Below, piece by piece: positions 50,551 through 58,554 of a stretch of 64,000 nt of DNA. Where the stretch lies: assembly GCA_016775335.1 (NCBI GenBank), contig JAEUGJ010000019.1, forward strand, positions 27,447 to 91,446. Direction: 5' to 3'. The translations under genes and the position numbers were made by a program. The DNA is from Mogibacterium sp. (GTDB lineage: Bacteria > Bacillota > Clostridia > Peptostreptococcales > Anaerovoracaceae). Position 1 is the first letter of the stretch; each line of letters starts with the position of its first letter. Under the pieces are notes generated by a model. That model was not told the origin of the DNA and made no database searches. It saw only the letters and a list, made by a program, of their open reading frames with translations.

Positions 50551-51834
50551 ATGTATAACGTTCTGGTGACAAATGATGACGGAATCGATGCGGCGGGAAT
50601 TCGGCAGCTGATTTTCACCCTGTCCCTGACGACGCAGGTGTACGTGTTTGCGCCGAAGGAGCAGCAGAGTGCAAAGAGCCAGGCCATGTCCGCGCAGGGG
50701 CAGCTGAGTGTGGAACCGCGCACGATTCGCGGGGCGGAAGAGGCGTACGCGGTGGGCGGAACGCCGGTGGACTGCGTGAAGTTCGGATTGCAGACGATGG
50801 CGGAGAAAGGCGTCTCCATCGATTATGTGATCAGCGGAATCAATATGGGACTGAACCTGGGGGCGGATATCCATTATTCCGGCACCGTGGGGGCGGCGAT
50901 GGAAGGCGCGATTTCCGGCGTCCGGGGCATCGCCCTGTCGGTGGAACACTATCAGCCGGATCACTATGAGTACATCTGCGGAATGATTCCGGAACTGCTG
51001 CAGATGTCCAAGGAGCTGGATTCTTCCACGGTGTTAAACGTAAATGCGCCGGACCTTCCGGCGTGGAAGATAAAAGGAACGAAAATCGTGAAGTGCGGAC
51101 CGAAGCGGTTCAAGGATTCCCTGATTCCGGTGGAGGAAGAGGAGTCGCTGTACCGGTACGCCGGCGGTCATTACGAGCTGCCGGAAGAGGCGCCGGAGGA
51201 CGAGGATGTGGCAGTCTGCGCCGACGGCTACACCACCATCACGCCGATTCGGATGGATTACACCGACGGTGCGGCCCTTCGCAGGATGCAGCGAATGACC
51301 AACGACAACGCCCTGTGCCTGTTCATCGATTTCCAGGAGCGGCTGGTTCCGGCCGTGCGAAAGCCGAAGGATCTGATGAAAAATGTCACAAAATGGGCGA
51401 GATGCGCCGAGGCCTTGAGACTTCCGGTGCTGCTGTCGCAGCAATATACCCGGGGCCTTGGGGCGACGGTTCCGGAGCTTCGGGAAGCCCTGCACGAATA
51501 CAGTAAGCTGGAGAAACTGAGCTTCAGCTGTTTTGACGCACCGGGTTTTGAGGAAGAGATGGAAGGCATGACGGCAAAACACGTGATCATTGCCGGCATC
51601 GAAGCCCACATCTGCGTCCTCCAGACGGCGATGGATTTTCTGGAAAGGGGATTCCGGGTGACCATCCTCAAGGACTGCTGCGGTGCGCGGAAGAAAGGAG
51701 ATTTCGACACGGCCATTCGGGAGTTGGAGAAGGCGGGATGCCGCATCACCACGTATGAAACGCTGGTATACCAGATGATGCGGTCGTCCAGACATACGGC
51801 CTTCCGCCGGATTTCCGAAATCGTGAAGGAATAG
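50551..51834 (+). CDS. SurE nucleotidase fused to an isochorismatase-like hydrolase
   Basis: 427 residues in one uninterrupted frame. Residues 1-245 are a SurE domain: VTNDDG (D9, D10), metal site S40 region KEQQSAKSQ, SGINMGLNLG and YSGTVGAAMEGA. Residues 253-427 are an isochorismatase/cysteine hydrolase domain with a complete catalytic triad, D260 (FIDFQERL), K322 (EKLSFSCF) and C355 (GIEAHICVLQT). SurE dephosphorylates 5'- and 3'-nucleotides; the second domain type hydrolyses amides or related bonds, as in nicotinamidases. I know of no such fusion in well-studied species; a nucleotide or NAD salvage role is a guess. GGAGG precedes the ATG at 50551. Confidence 0.9.
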   Translation: MYNVLVTNDDGIDAAGIRQLIFTLSLTTQVYVFAPKEQQSAKSQAMSAQGQLSVEPRTIRGAEEAYAVGGTPVDCVKFGLQTMAEKGVSIDYVISGINMGLNLGADIHYSGTVGAAMEGAISGVRGIALSVEHYQPDHYEYICGMIPELLQMSKELDSSTVLNVNAPDLPAWKIKGTKIVKCGPKRFKDSLIPVEEEESLYRYAGGHYELPEEAPEDEDVAVCADGYTTITPIRMDYTDGAALRRMQRMTNDNALCLFIDFQERLVPAVRKPKDLMKNVTKWARCAEALRLPVLLSQQYTRGLGATVPELREALHEYSKLEKLSFSCFDAPGFEEEMEGMTAKHVIIAGIEAHICVLQTAMDFLERGFRVTILKDCCGARKKGDFDTAIRELEKAGCRITTYETLVYQMMRSSRHTAFRRISEIVKE

Positions 51835-51876
51835 AAAAAGGGTACGTTAAAGGGGTTTACAAGAAGGGAGAGAGAG

Positions 51877-52584
51877 ATGAAATTCTATGTAACCAAAGAT
51901 GTTTTTGAGAAAATCCCCGATGGGAAATTCGGACTGGTAAGCGTGACCGGGGCGGACAACACGGGAAGCAATCCGGAAATAGAAGCGTTTCTTCAGGAAA
52001 ACGTGGAGAAGTGCACGGAGTTCTACTCCGGAAAGAAAGTAAAAAACGAACCGGAGCTGCAGCCGTACCGGGAGGCCTTCCGGAATATGGGAATCAATCC
52101 CAACCGATACATGTGCGCCATCGAGGCGCTGATGACTCGGATTGCCAAGGGGCAGGGAATGCCGGCCATCAATACCATCGTGGATCTGGGAAACGGGGTT
52201 TCCCTGAAGCATCACCTTCCCATCGGCGCCCATGACCTGGACACCATGATGGACGGAGCCTTCGGCGTTCGGGTATCGGAGGCGGGGGACACCTTCCTGC
52301 CATTCGGCGCCGAGGAGCGGGAGCCGGTGGACGCCGGAGAGGTGGTCTACGCCACCGGCAGTCACGTGCGAACCCGGCGATGGACCTGGAGACAGGGGAA
52401 TGAGGGAATGATTACCGAATCCACATCCCATATGCTGTACATCATCGACGGTTTCGAGTGCAACCTGGAGGAGGTTCTGGCCGCTCGGGAAGAGCTGGCG
52501 GATCTGGCGGAAAAATATCTGGGCGGCACGGTGAAAATCGGAATGATTGACAAAGAAAACATGGAATTTGAGACGGAACTGTGA
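51877..52584 (+). CDS. B3/4 domain protein
   Basis: 235 residues of the B3/4 tRNA-binding-type domain, as in phenylalanyl-tRNA synthetase beta: PELQPYREAFRNMGINPNRYMCAIEALMTRIAKG and ntNTIVDLGNGVSLKHHLPIGAHD. Stand-alone B3/4 proteins exist widely in bacteria and may have a role in tRNA editing or small-molecule binding; the exact function is not known to me. AAGGGAGAG precedes the ATG at 51877. It follows the SurE fusion by 42 bp and is probably in the same operon, which suggests a link to nucleotide or aminoacyl-tRNA quality control, but this is weak. Confidence 0.8.
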   Translation: MKFYVTKDVFEKIPDGKFGLVSVTGADNTGSNPEIEAFLQENVEKCTEFYSGKKVKNEPELQPYREAFRNMGINPNRYMCAIEALMTRIAKGQGMPAINTIVDLGNGVSLKHHLPIGAHDLDTMMDGAFGVRVSEAGDTFLPFGAEEREPVDAGEVVYATGSHVRTRRWTWRQGNEGMITESTSHMLYIIDGFECNLEEVLAAREELADLAEKYLGGTVKIGMIDKENMEFETEL

Positions 52585-52605
52585 TATAATACATCGTCAT
52601 GTGCG

Positions 52606-52639
52606 TGAAAACGGCTGGCCGATTGGGCAGCCGTTTTCA
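52606..52639 (+). terminator. Terminator after the B3/4 gene
   Basis: TGAAAACGGCTG / CAGCCGTTTTCA, a 12-bp perfect stem with a 10-nt loop; T-rich 3' arm. Confidence 0.82.
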
Positions 52640-52699
52640 TGTTGAAAGATTCTATCTATTTTTATTAAACACTATTTTGAAACATTAAAGGAGAAAGAA

Positions 52700-53938
52700 A
52701 TGAACAACAACAAGAGATGGTTGTATCTGGCTGTGGCAACAGTAATCCTGCTGTTCCAGGGCCTGATCTACGCATGGTCGCTGTTCAGAACACCGTTTAG
52801 TGAAATCTACACGGACTGGACAGTGGCTCAGTTATCCATGACCTTCACGATTTCCATCAGCTGTTTCTGCCTGGGCGGATTCGTCGGCGGACAGCTCAGC
52901 AAGAAGCTGGGTGTGAAGGTGAGATTCCTCATCACCGCAGTATGCCTCTTCATCGGATTCTTCGGTGTATCCATGCTGAATCCGGCAGATTCCGCCGGCA
53001 GTTTGACGAAGCTGTACATCTTCTACGGTGTATTCGGCGGCGGCGGCGTAGGAATCGGCTACAATGCGGTTATTTCCACCATTACGAAATGGTTCCCGGA
53101 CAAGGTGGGTCTGGCATCCGGAATCATGCTCATGGGCTTCGGCCTGGGCAGCTTGCTGCTGGGTTCCGTTGTAACCGGCATGGTTGCGGCACAGGGCCTG
53201 TTCCCAACCTTTAAGATTCTGGCCATTGCCATCACCGTGGTAATGGTAGTCGGCGCCATCATCATCAAGGCACCGGAAGCACCGGCGGCTCCGGCAGAAG
53301 CAAAGACGGAAGAGAAAGAAGAAAAGTCCACCGCTGTCAGCTTCAGTGCCGGCGAGATGCTGAAGACCTCCAGATTCTGGATCTTCTTCCTGTGGGCGAT
53401 TGCCCTCAACTCCGCCGGTCTGATGGTAATCAACAGTGCGGCGAACATTTCCCTGGCATTCGGCGGTTCCGCAATTCTGGGCATGGTAGTATCCCTGTTC
53501 AACGGTGCGGGCCGAATCATTGCCGGAAACAACTTCGACCGCTTCGGCAGAAAGAAGTCCACACTGATCAATCTCTGCTTCATGCTGATTGCAGGAATCC
53601 TTCTGGTACTGGCCGGAAAGACCGATTCCCTGCTGCTGATTACGGTAGGTCTGGTATTCGTCGGAATGGCGTACGGCGGTACGCCGACCATCACCTCCGC
53701 ATACACCAACCTGTCCTTCGGACCGAAGAACTTCACGGCAAACTTCAGTATTGCCAACTTCTCCCTGCTCCCGGCAGCGATTGTGGGACCGATGATCTCT
53801 GCAAAACTCCTGGAAGCGGCAGGCGGAAAATACGACACATGCTTCATCGCAATCATCGTATTCACCCTGATTTCTCTGGTACTGTGGGTACTGCTCAACG
53901 GCGCCAGCAAGAAGAGCGTGAACGAAGACTACAAATAG
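52700..53938 (+). CDS. MFS transporter, OFA (oxalate/formate) family type
   Basis: 412 residues with 12 predicted spans and a charged central loop (about 195-215, [14 protein letters not shown]). [33 protein letters not shown] is the family start; the [44 protein letters not shown] block and DRFGRKKS motif fit OxlT-like/monocarboxylate MFS proteins. Substrate could be an organic acid such as oxalate, formate or a monocarboxylate. AAAGGAG precedes the ATG at 52700. It is followed by a terminator and a LysR regulator transcribed in the same direction, which may control it. Confidence 0.82.
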   Translation: [412 protein letters not shown]

Positions 53939-53950
53939 AGCATTCCCGGA

Positions 53951-53982
53951 AACTGATGCCCCTCGCGGGTGTCAGTTTTTTT
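53951..53982 (+). terminator. Terminator after the MFS gene
   Basis: AACTGATGCC-CCTCGCG-GGTGTCAGTT stem with one G-T pair, followed by T7. Confidence 0.88.
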
Positions 53983-54046
53983 ATTTTCAAATACCCGAAA
54001 ATCCTATATAATAGTACATATTCTTTTACGGTGAAAGGGGAATTCT

Positions 54047-54988
54047 ATGACGCTGAATCAATTGCATTACGTTATTACGGTGGCGGAGGCCGGTTCCATG
54101 AATCGGGCGGCGGAGCGCCTGTACATCACTCAGCCGTCTCTCACCAGTGCCATCAAGGAGCTGGAGCGGGAACTGGGGATTACCGTGTTCCATCGGAACG
54201 GCCGGGGCGTGACGCTGACCAACGACGGGGCGGAGTTTCTTTTGTACGCTCGGGAGATTTACAGCCAGTACGAGGCGGTGATGCAGAAGTACAGCGACGA
54301 CGAGGGGCTGAAGCAGAAATTCGGAATTTCCATGCAGCACTATTCCTTCGCGGTAAAAGCATTTGTGAATCTGGTGAACAAGTACGACCTGGCGGAGTAC
54401 GATTTCGCCATTCGGGAGACGAAGACGAAGGAGGTCATCAGCGATGTGGCTTCCCTGAAGAGTGAAATCGGCATTATCTACCAGAGCGATTTCAATCGAA
54501 ACGCCATCACCAAGATTCTGCGGCAGAACAGCCTGCAGTTTCACGAGTTGGTGGACTGCGACGCCTTTGTGTATCTGTGGAGCGGACACCCGCTGGCGGA
54601 TCGGGACAGCGTGAATTTTCAGGATCTGTCGGACTATCCGAATCTGACCTTCGAGCAGGGAGATGATTCCACCTTGTATTATGCGGAGGAAATTTTCTCG
54701 GAGAATAACTATTCCCGGTGCATCCGGGTGAACGACCGGGCCACCATGCTGAACCTTATGAAGGGGGTGCACGGATATACCCTTTGCTCCGGCATCATCT
54801 GCGAGGATTTCAACGGCGGGGACTACGTGGCGGTGCCTTTCAACGATCCGATTATCGGCGGGGACAAGGCCATGAAAATCGGCTACATTCAGAAGAAAAA
54901 CAGCATTTTGAGCAAGACCGCCAAGCTTTACATCCGGGAGCTTCGGGATTATCTGGGAATTCCGGCCCCGGAATCGGAAAAGAAATAA
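54047..54988 (+). CDS. LysR family transcription regulator
   Basis: 313 residues. The N-terminal HTH (about 1-60: MTLNQLHYVITVAEAGSMNRAAERLYITQPSLTSAIKELERELG) is a clear LysR start; the effector domain (about 90-300) has the usual two-lobed layout. The start has GAAAGGGG upstream and TATAAT at 54007-54012. Target unknown; the upstream MFS gene is nearest. The next gene, purE, has its own promoter, so the LysR is probably monocistronic. The long minus-strand frames here are shadows. Confidence 0.9.
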   Translation: MTLNQLHYVITVAEAGSMNRAAERLYITQPSLTSAIKELERELGITVFHRNGRGVTLTNDGAEFLLYAREIYSQYEAVMQKYSDDEGLKQKFGISMQHYSFAVKAFVNLVNKYDLAEYDFAIRETKTKEVISDVASLKSEIGIIYQSDFNRNAITKILRQNSLQFHELVDCDAFVYLWSGHPLADRDSVNFQDLSDYPNLTFEQGDDSTLYYAEEIFSENNYSRCIRVNDRATMLNLMKGVHGYTLCSGIICEDFNGGDYVAVPFNDPIIGGDKAMKIGYIQKKNSILSKTAKLYIRELRDYLGIPAPESEKK

Positions 54989-55029
54989 AAGAAATGCCAG
55001 AGGAAGTGGTTTTCAAAGGGGTTTAGCAG

Positions 55030-55057
55030 TTGACATTGAAAACGGATACGGTAAAAT
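55030..55057 (+). promoter_or_regulatory. Promoter of the purine operon
   Basis: TTGACA (55030-55035), 16-bp spacer, TAAAAT (55052-55057). No purine riboswitch fits in the short leader. Confidence 0.6.
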
Positions 55058-55094
55058 AATATATTAGAAGATTATTTCTTACAGGAGGCGAAAC

Positions 55095-55586
55095 GTGAAA
55101 AAAGTTGGGGTTATTATGGGGAGCGACAGCGACCTGCCAGTAGTAGAGAAATGTATTAATGAGCTGAAGAAGTATGAGATTCCGACGGAGGTGCATGTGT
55201 ATTCCGCACATCGGACACCGGTGGAAGCCATTGAATTTGCACAGAATGCGGAGAAGAACGGATTCGGCGTGCTGATTTCCGCAGCGGGAAAAGCAGCGCA
55301 TCTGGGCGGTGTGATTGCGGCCAATACGGTTCTTCCGGTAATCGGAATTCCGATTAAGGCGTCCGCTTTGGAAGGTGTGGATGCACTGCTGTCTACCGTA
55401 CAGATGCCGCCGGGGATTCCGGTTGCGTCCGTTGCCATTGACGGTGCGAAGAATGCAGCCATTCTGGCTGTAGAGATGCTGGCCATCGGAGATCCGGAAC
55501 TGAACCGGAAGCTCTGGGACGAGCGGAAGAAAGCCCACGATGCCGTGGTGGAGAAAGATGCAAAGGTCAGTGCGCAGTTTAACTGA
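55095..55586 (+). CDS. purE: N5-carboxyaminoimidazole ribonucleotide mutase
   Basis: 163 residues from a GTG at 55095 behind AGGAGG. MGSDSDLPVVEKCINELKKY, the SAHRTP motif and AGKAAHLGGVIAANTVLPVIGIP are the class I PurE signatures. It converts N5-CAIR to CAIR; in anaerobes with class II PurE, AIR plus CO2 is used directly, and purK is absent here, so either type is possible. First gene of purE-purM-purN-purD-purL. purC, purF, purH and purB are not in this window. Confidence 0.96.
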   Translation: MKKVGVIMGSDSDLPVVEKCINELKKYEIPTEVHVYSAHRTPVEAIEFAQNAEKNGFGVLISAAGKAAHLGGVIAANTVLPVIGIPIKASALEGVDALLSTVQMPPGIPVASVAIDGAKNAAILAVEMLAIGDPELNRKLWDERKKAHDAVVEKDAKVSAQFN

Positions 55587-55646
55587 TTGATGTTATAAGA
55601 AGTCATTAGAAGGTAAGATATCGAAGTATAATTTTTAGGAGGAAAA

Positions 55647-56684
55647 ATGAAAAGCCAGAGCGAAAGCTACAAAGAAGCAGGTGTGGATATTACCAGCGGA
55701 TACAGAGCGGTAGAGCTGATGAAGGAACATGTGTCGAAGACCATGGTATTCGGAAATACATCCCCGGTAGGAGGATTCGGAGGCCTGCTTCAGCCGGATC
55801 TGACCGGAATGGAGGAGCCGATTCTCGTAAGTGGAACAGACGGCGTGGGAACCAAGCTGAAGCTGGCGTTCCTCCAGGATAAGCACGATACGGTGGGCTT
55901 GGACTGCGTGGCAATGTGCGTGAACGACATCATCTGCGTTGGTGCGAAGCCGCTGTTTTTCCTGGACTACATCGCAGTAGGCAAGAACGTTCCGGAGAAG
56001 GTGGCATCCATCGTAAAGGGTGTGGCTGACGGCTGCATTCAGTCGGAATGCTGCCTGATTGGCGGTGAGACGGCAGAGATGCCGGGCTTCTATCCGGAAG
56101 ACGAATATGATCTGGCCGGATTTGCCGTTGGTATCGTGGACAAGAAGAAGGTCATCGATATCGAGAAGGTGAGCGAGGGTGATGCCATCATCGGAATCGC
56201 ATCCTCCGGAATCCACTCCAACGGATACTCCCTGGTTCGGAAGGTATTCGACGTGGAGAACACCGACCTGAACAAGACTTATGAGGAACTGGACGGAAAG
56301 ACGCTGGGCGAGGTACTGCTCACACCGACCAAGATCTACGTGAAGCCGATGCTGGCGCTGTTCAAGGAAATGACACCGCATGCGGTAATGCACATCACCG
56401 GCGGCGGATTCTATGAGAACATTCCGAGAGCACTGCCGGAAGGCATGTCCGCAAAGATTTACAAGGACGAGCTGGAAATTCCGGGAATCTTCAAGCTGCT
56501 GATGAAGGAAGGAAATATTCCCGAAAGAGATATGTTCAACACCTACAACATGGGTACCGGTATGACCGTTGTGGTTCCGAAGGAAGATGCGGCCCGGGCG
56601 GTGGAAATCATCGAAGCGGCCGGAGAGCATGCAAAGGTTATCGGTGAGATCGTAAAGAGTAGCGAAGGAGTTATCATTGAATAA
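55647..56684 (+). CDS. purM: Phosphoribosylformylglycinamidine cyclo-ligase
   Basis: 345 residues. The ATP-grasp-unrelated AIRS fold is shown by SGTDGVGTKLKLAFL, DCVAMCVNDIICVGAKPLFFLDY and GIASSGIHSNGYSLVRKV. It forms AIR from FGAM with ATP. AGGAGG precedes the ATG at 55647. The 3' end overlaps purN by 8 bp. Same fold as the central part of PurL, encoded further down the operon. Confidence 0.97.
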   Translation: MKSQSESYKEAGVDITSGYRAVELMKEHVSKTMVFGNTSPVGGFGGLLQPDLTGMEEPILVSGTDGVGTKLKLAFLQDKHDTVGLDCVAMCVNDIICVGAKPLFFLDYIAVGKNVPEKVASIVKGVADGCIQSECCLIGGETAEMPGFYPEDEYDLAGFAVGIVDKKKVIDIEKVSEGDAIIGIASSGIHSNGYSLVRKVFDVENTDLNKTYEELDGKTLGEVLLTPTKIYVKPMLALFKEMTPHAVMHITGGGFYENIPRALPEGMSAKIYKDELEIPGIFKLLMKEGNIPERDMFNTYNMGTGMTVVVPKEDAARAVEIIEAAGEHAKVIGEIVKSSEGVIIE

Positions 56685-57285
56685 GCAGAAGGCAAGAATT
56701 GCTGTACTGGTTTCCGGTGGGGGAACCAACCTGCAGGCCATCATCAATCGGTGGCAGGCAGGCGATCTCCCCCACGGGGATTTGGCCCTGGTGGTATCTA
56801 ACCGCAGCAAAGCCGGTGGACTGCAGCGGGCGGAGAAGGCCGGAATTCGAAACGTGTTCCTGCCAAAGGAAGACTTCGAAGCCCGCTTGATTCAGTTGCT
56901 GGAAGAAGAGCGAATTGACATTATCGTGCTGGCCGGCTTCCTGAAAATCCTCAGCCGGGATTTCGTGCGGAGATATCCGGACCGGATTCTCAACGTGCAT
57001 CCGTCCCTGATTCCATCCTTTTGCGGAGATGGCTTCTACGGTCTGAAGGTGCATGAAGCGGCACTGGAATACGGAGTCAAGGTTTCCGGTGCAACGGTTC
57101 ACTTCGTCAACGAGGTGACCGACGGTGGTCGGATTATTGCGCAGAAAGCGGTGGAAGTGAAACCGGATGATACGCCGGAGACGCTGCAGCGCCGGATTAT
57201 GGAGCAAGCCGAATGGATTCTTTTACCGGAAGCCGTGGAAACCGTGGCCCGGGAAATAGTGGAACATGAATCAGAAGGAGAATAG
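56677..57285 (+). CDS. purN: Phosphoribosylglycinamide formyltransferase
   Basis: 202 residues from a TTG at 56677 (GAAGGAG upstream), overlapping the purM stop. VLVSGGGTNLQAII at the N-terminus, GFLKILSRDFVRRYPDRILNVHPSLIPSF with the catalytic N, and GATVHFVNEVTDGGRII with H and D are typical. It transfers formyl from 10-formyl-THF to GAR; fhs at 15.6 kb is a source of that cofactor. Confidence 0.96.
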   Translation: MNKQKARIAVLVSGGGTNLQAIINRWQAGDLPHGDLALVVSNRSKAGGLQRAEKAGIRNVFLPKEDFEARLIQLLEEERIDIIVLAGFLKILSRDFVRRYPDRILNVHPSLIPSFCGDGFYGLKVHEAALEYGVKVSGATVHFVNEVTDGGRIIAQKAVEVKPDDTPETLQRRIMEQAEWILLPEAVETVAREIVEHESEGE

Positions 57286-57286
57286 G

Positions 57287-58546
57287 ATGAGAGTTGCGGT
57301 TATCGGTGGTGGCGGAAGAGAGCATGCCATCATCAAATCATTAAAGAAGAGCCCGAAGGTTTCGGAAATCTACGCGCTGCCGGGAAACGGCGGAATTGCG
57401 GAGGATGCGGAATGCGTGGCAATCGGCGCCAAGGACCTGGACAAGATTACGGAATGGTGCGTGAAGGAACACATGGACTATGTGGTGGTGGCACCAGACG
57501 ATCCGCTGGTTCTGGGATTAGTGGACATGCTGAATGAGAAGGGCATTCCTTGCTTCGGACCGACGAAGGCAGCTGCAATTATCGAGGGCAGTAAGGCGTT
57601 CTCCAAGGACCTGATGAAAAAATACGGAATTCCGACGGCGGAATACGAGACGTTCGACGATATGGATAAGGCGCTGGAATACGTTCAGAATTGCCGGATT
57701 CCGGTGGTAATTAAGGCGGACGGCCTGGCGCTTGGCAAGGGCGTTATCATTGCGGAAACCCGTGAGGATGCCGTGGAAGGAATCCATACGATTATGGAAG
57801 AACGGAAATTCGGTGCCAGCGGAGATACGGTGGTCATCGAAGAATTTTTGGAAGGACCGGAAGTGAGCGTACTTTCTTTTACCGATGGAAAGACGGTGCG
57901 GCCGATGGTATCCTCCATGGATCACAAGAGAGCGCTGGACGGCGATAAGGGCCTGAACACCGGCGGAATGGGAACCATTGCACCGAACCCGTACTACACC
58001 GACGACGTGGCGGCGGAATGCATGGAGAAGATTTTCCTGCCGACTGTTCGCGCCATGGAAAAAGAAGGACGTACATTCAAGGGCTGCCTCTATTTCGGAC
58101 TGATGATTACCAAGGACGGTCCGAAAGTCATCGAATACAATTCGCGGTTCGGCGATCCGGAGACACAGGTGGTGCTTCCGCTGCTGGAGGGAGACCTGTT
58201 TGAAATCATGCAGGCTACCACAGATGGGACGCTGGATCGGGTGGACTTCTCCTTTGCGGATAAGTGCGCATGCTGCCTGGTTGCGGCATCGGAAGGATAT
58301 CCGGTGTCCTACGAGAAGGGGTTTGAAATCACCCTGCCGGAAAAACACGATCGTATTTTCATTGCCGGAAGCCGTATGGAGGATGGAGTGCAGCGCACCA
58401 GCGGCGGCCGAGTGCTGGGAGTGACCGAAGTGGCGGATACTCTGCAGGAGGCAGTGGATAAGGCATATGCCACAATGAAGACCGTTCATTTTGATAATAT
58501 GTACTACAGAAAAGATATTGGTGCGAAAGCATTGGAAGTGAAATAG
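57287..58546 (+). CDS. purD: Phosphoribosylamine--glycine ligase
   Basis: 419 residues, ATP-grasp. MRVAVIGGGGREHAIIKSLKKS at the start, KADGLALGKGVIIA and EYNSRFGDPETQVVLPLL are family blocks. It joins glycine to phosphoribosylamine. I use the ATG at 57287 with GAAGGAG upstream, 1 bp after the purN stop; a start at 57266 would overlap purN more deeply. PurL follows 8 bp later. Confidence 0.97.
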   Translation: MRVAVIGGGGREHAIIKSLKKSPKVSEIYALPGNGGIAEDAECVAIGAKDLDKITEWCVKEHMDYVVVAPDDPLVLGLVDMLNEKGIPCFGPTKAAAIIEGSKAFSKDLMKKYGIPTAEYETFDDMDKALEYVQNCRIPVVIKADGLALGKGVIIAETREDAVEGIHTIMEERKFGASGDTVVIEEFLEGPEVSVLSFTDGKTVRPMVSSMDHKRALDGDKGLNTGGMGTIAPNPYYTDDVAAECMEKIFLPTVRAMEKEGRTFKGCLYFGLMITKDGPKVIEYNSRFGDPETQVVLPLLEGDLFEIMQATTDGTLDRVDFSFADKCACCLVAASEGYPVSYEKGFEITLPEKHDRIFIAGSRMEDGVQRTSGGRVLGVTEVADTLQEAVDKAYATMKTVHFDNMYYRKDIGAKALEVK

Positions 58547-58554
58547 GAGGAATA

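Noticed and set aside
55000..55094. Purine riboswitch before purE
   Set aside because: The leader between the -10 and the GTG is under 40 nt.
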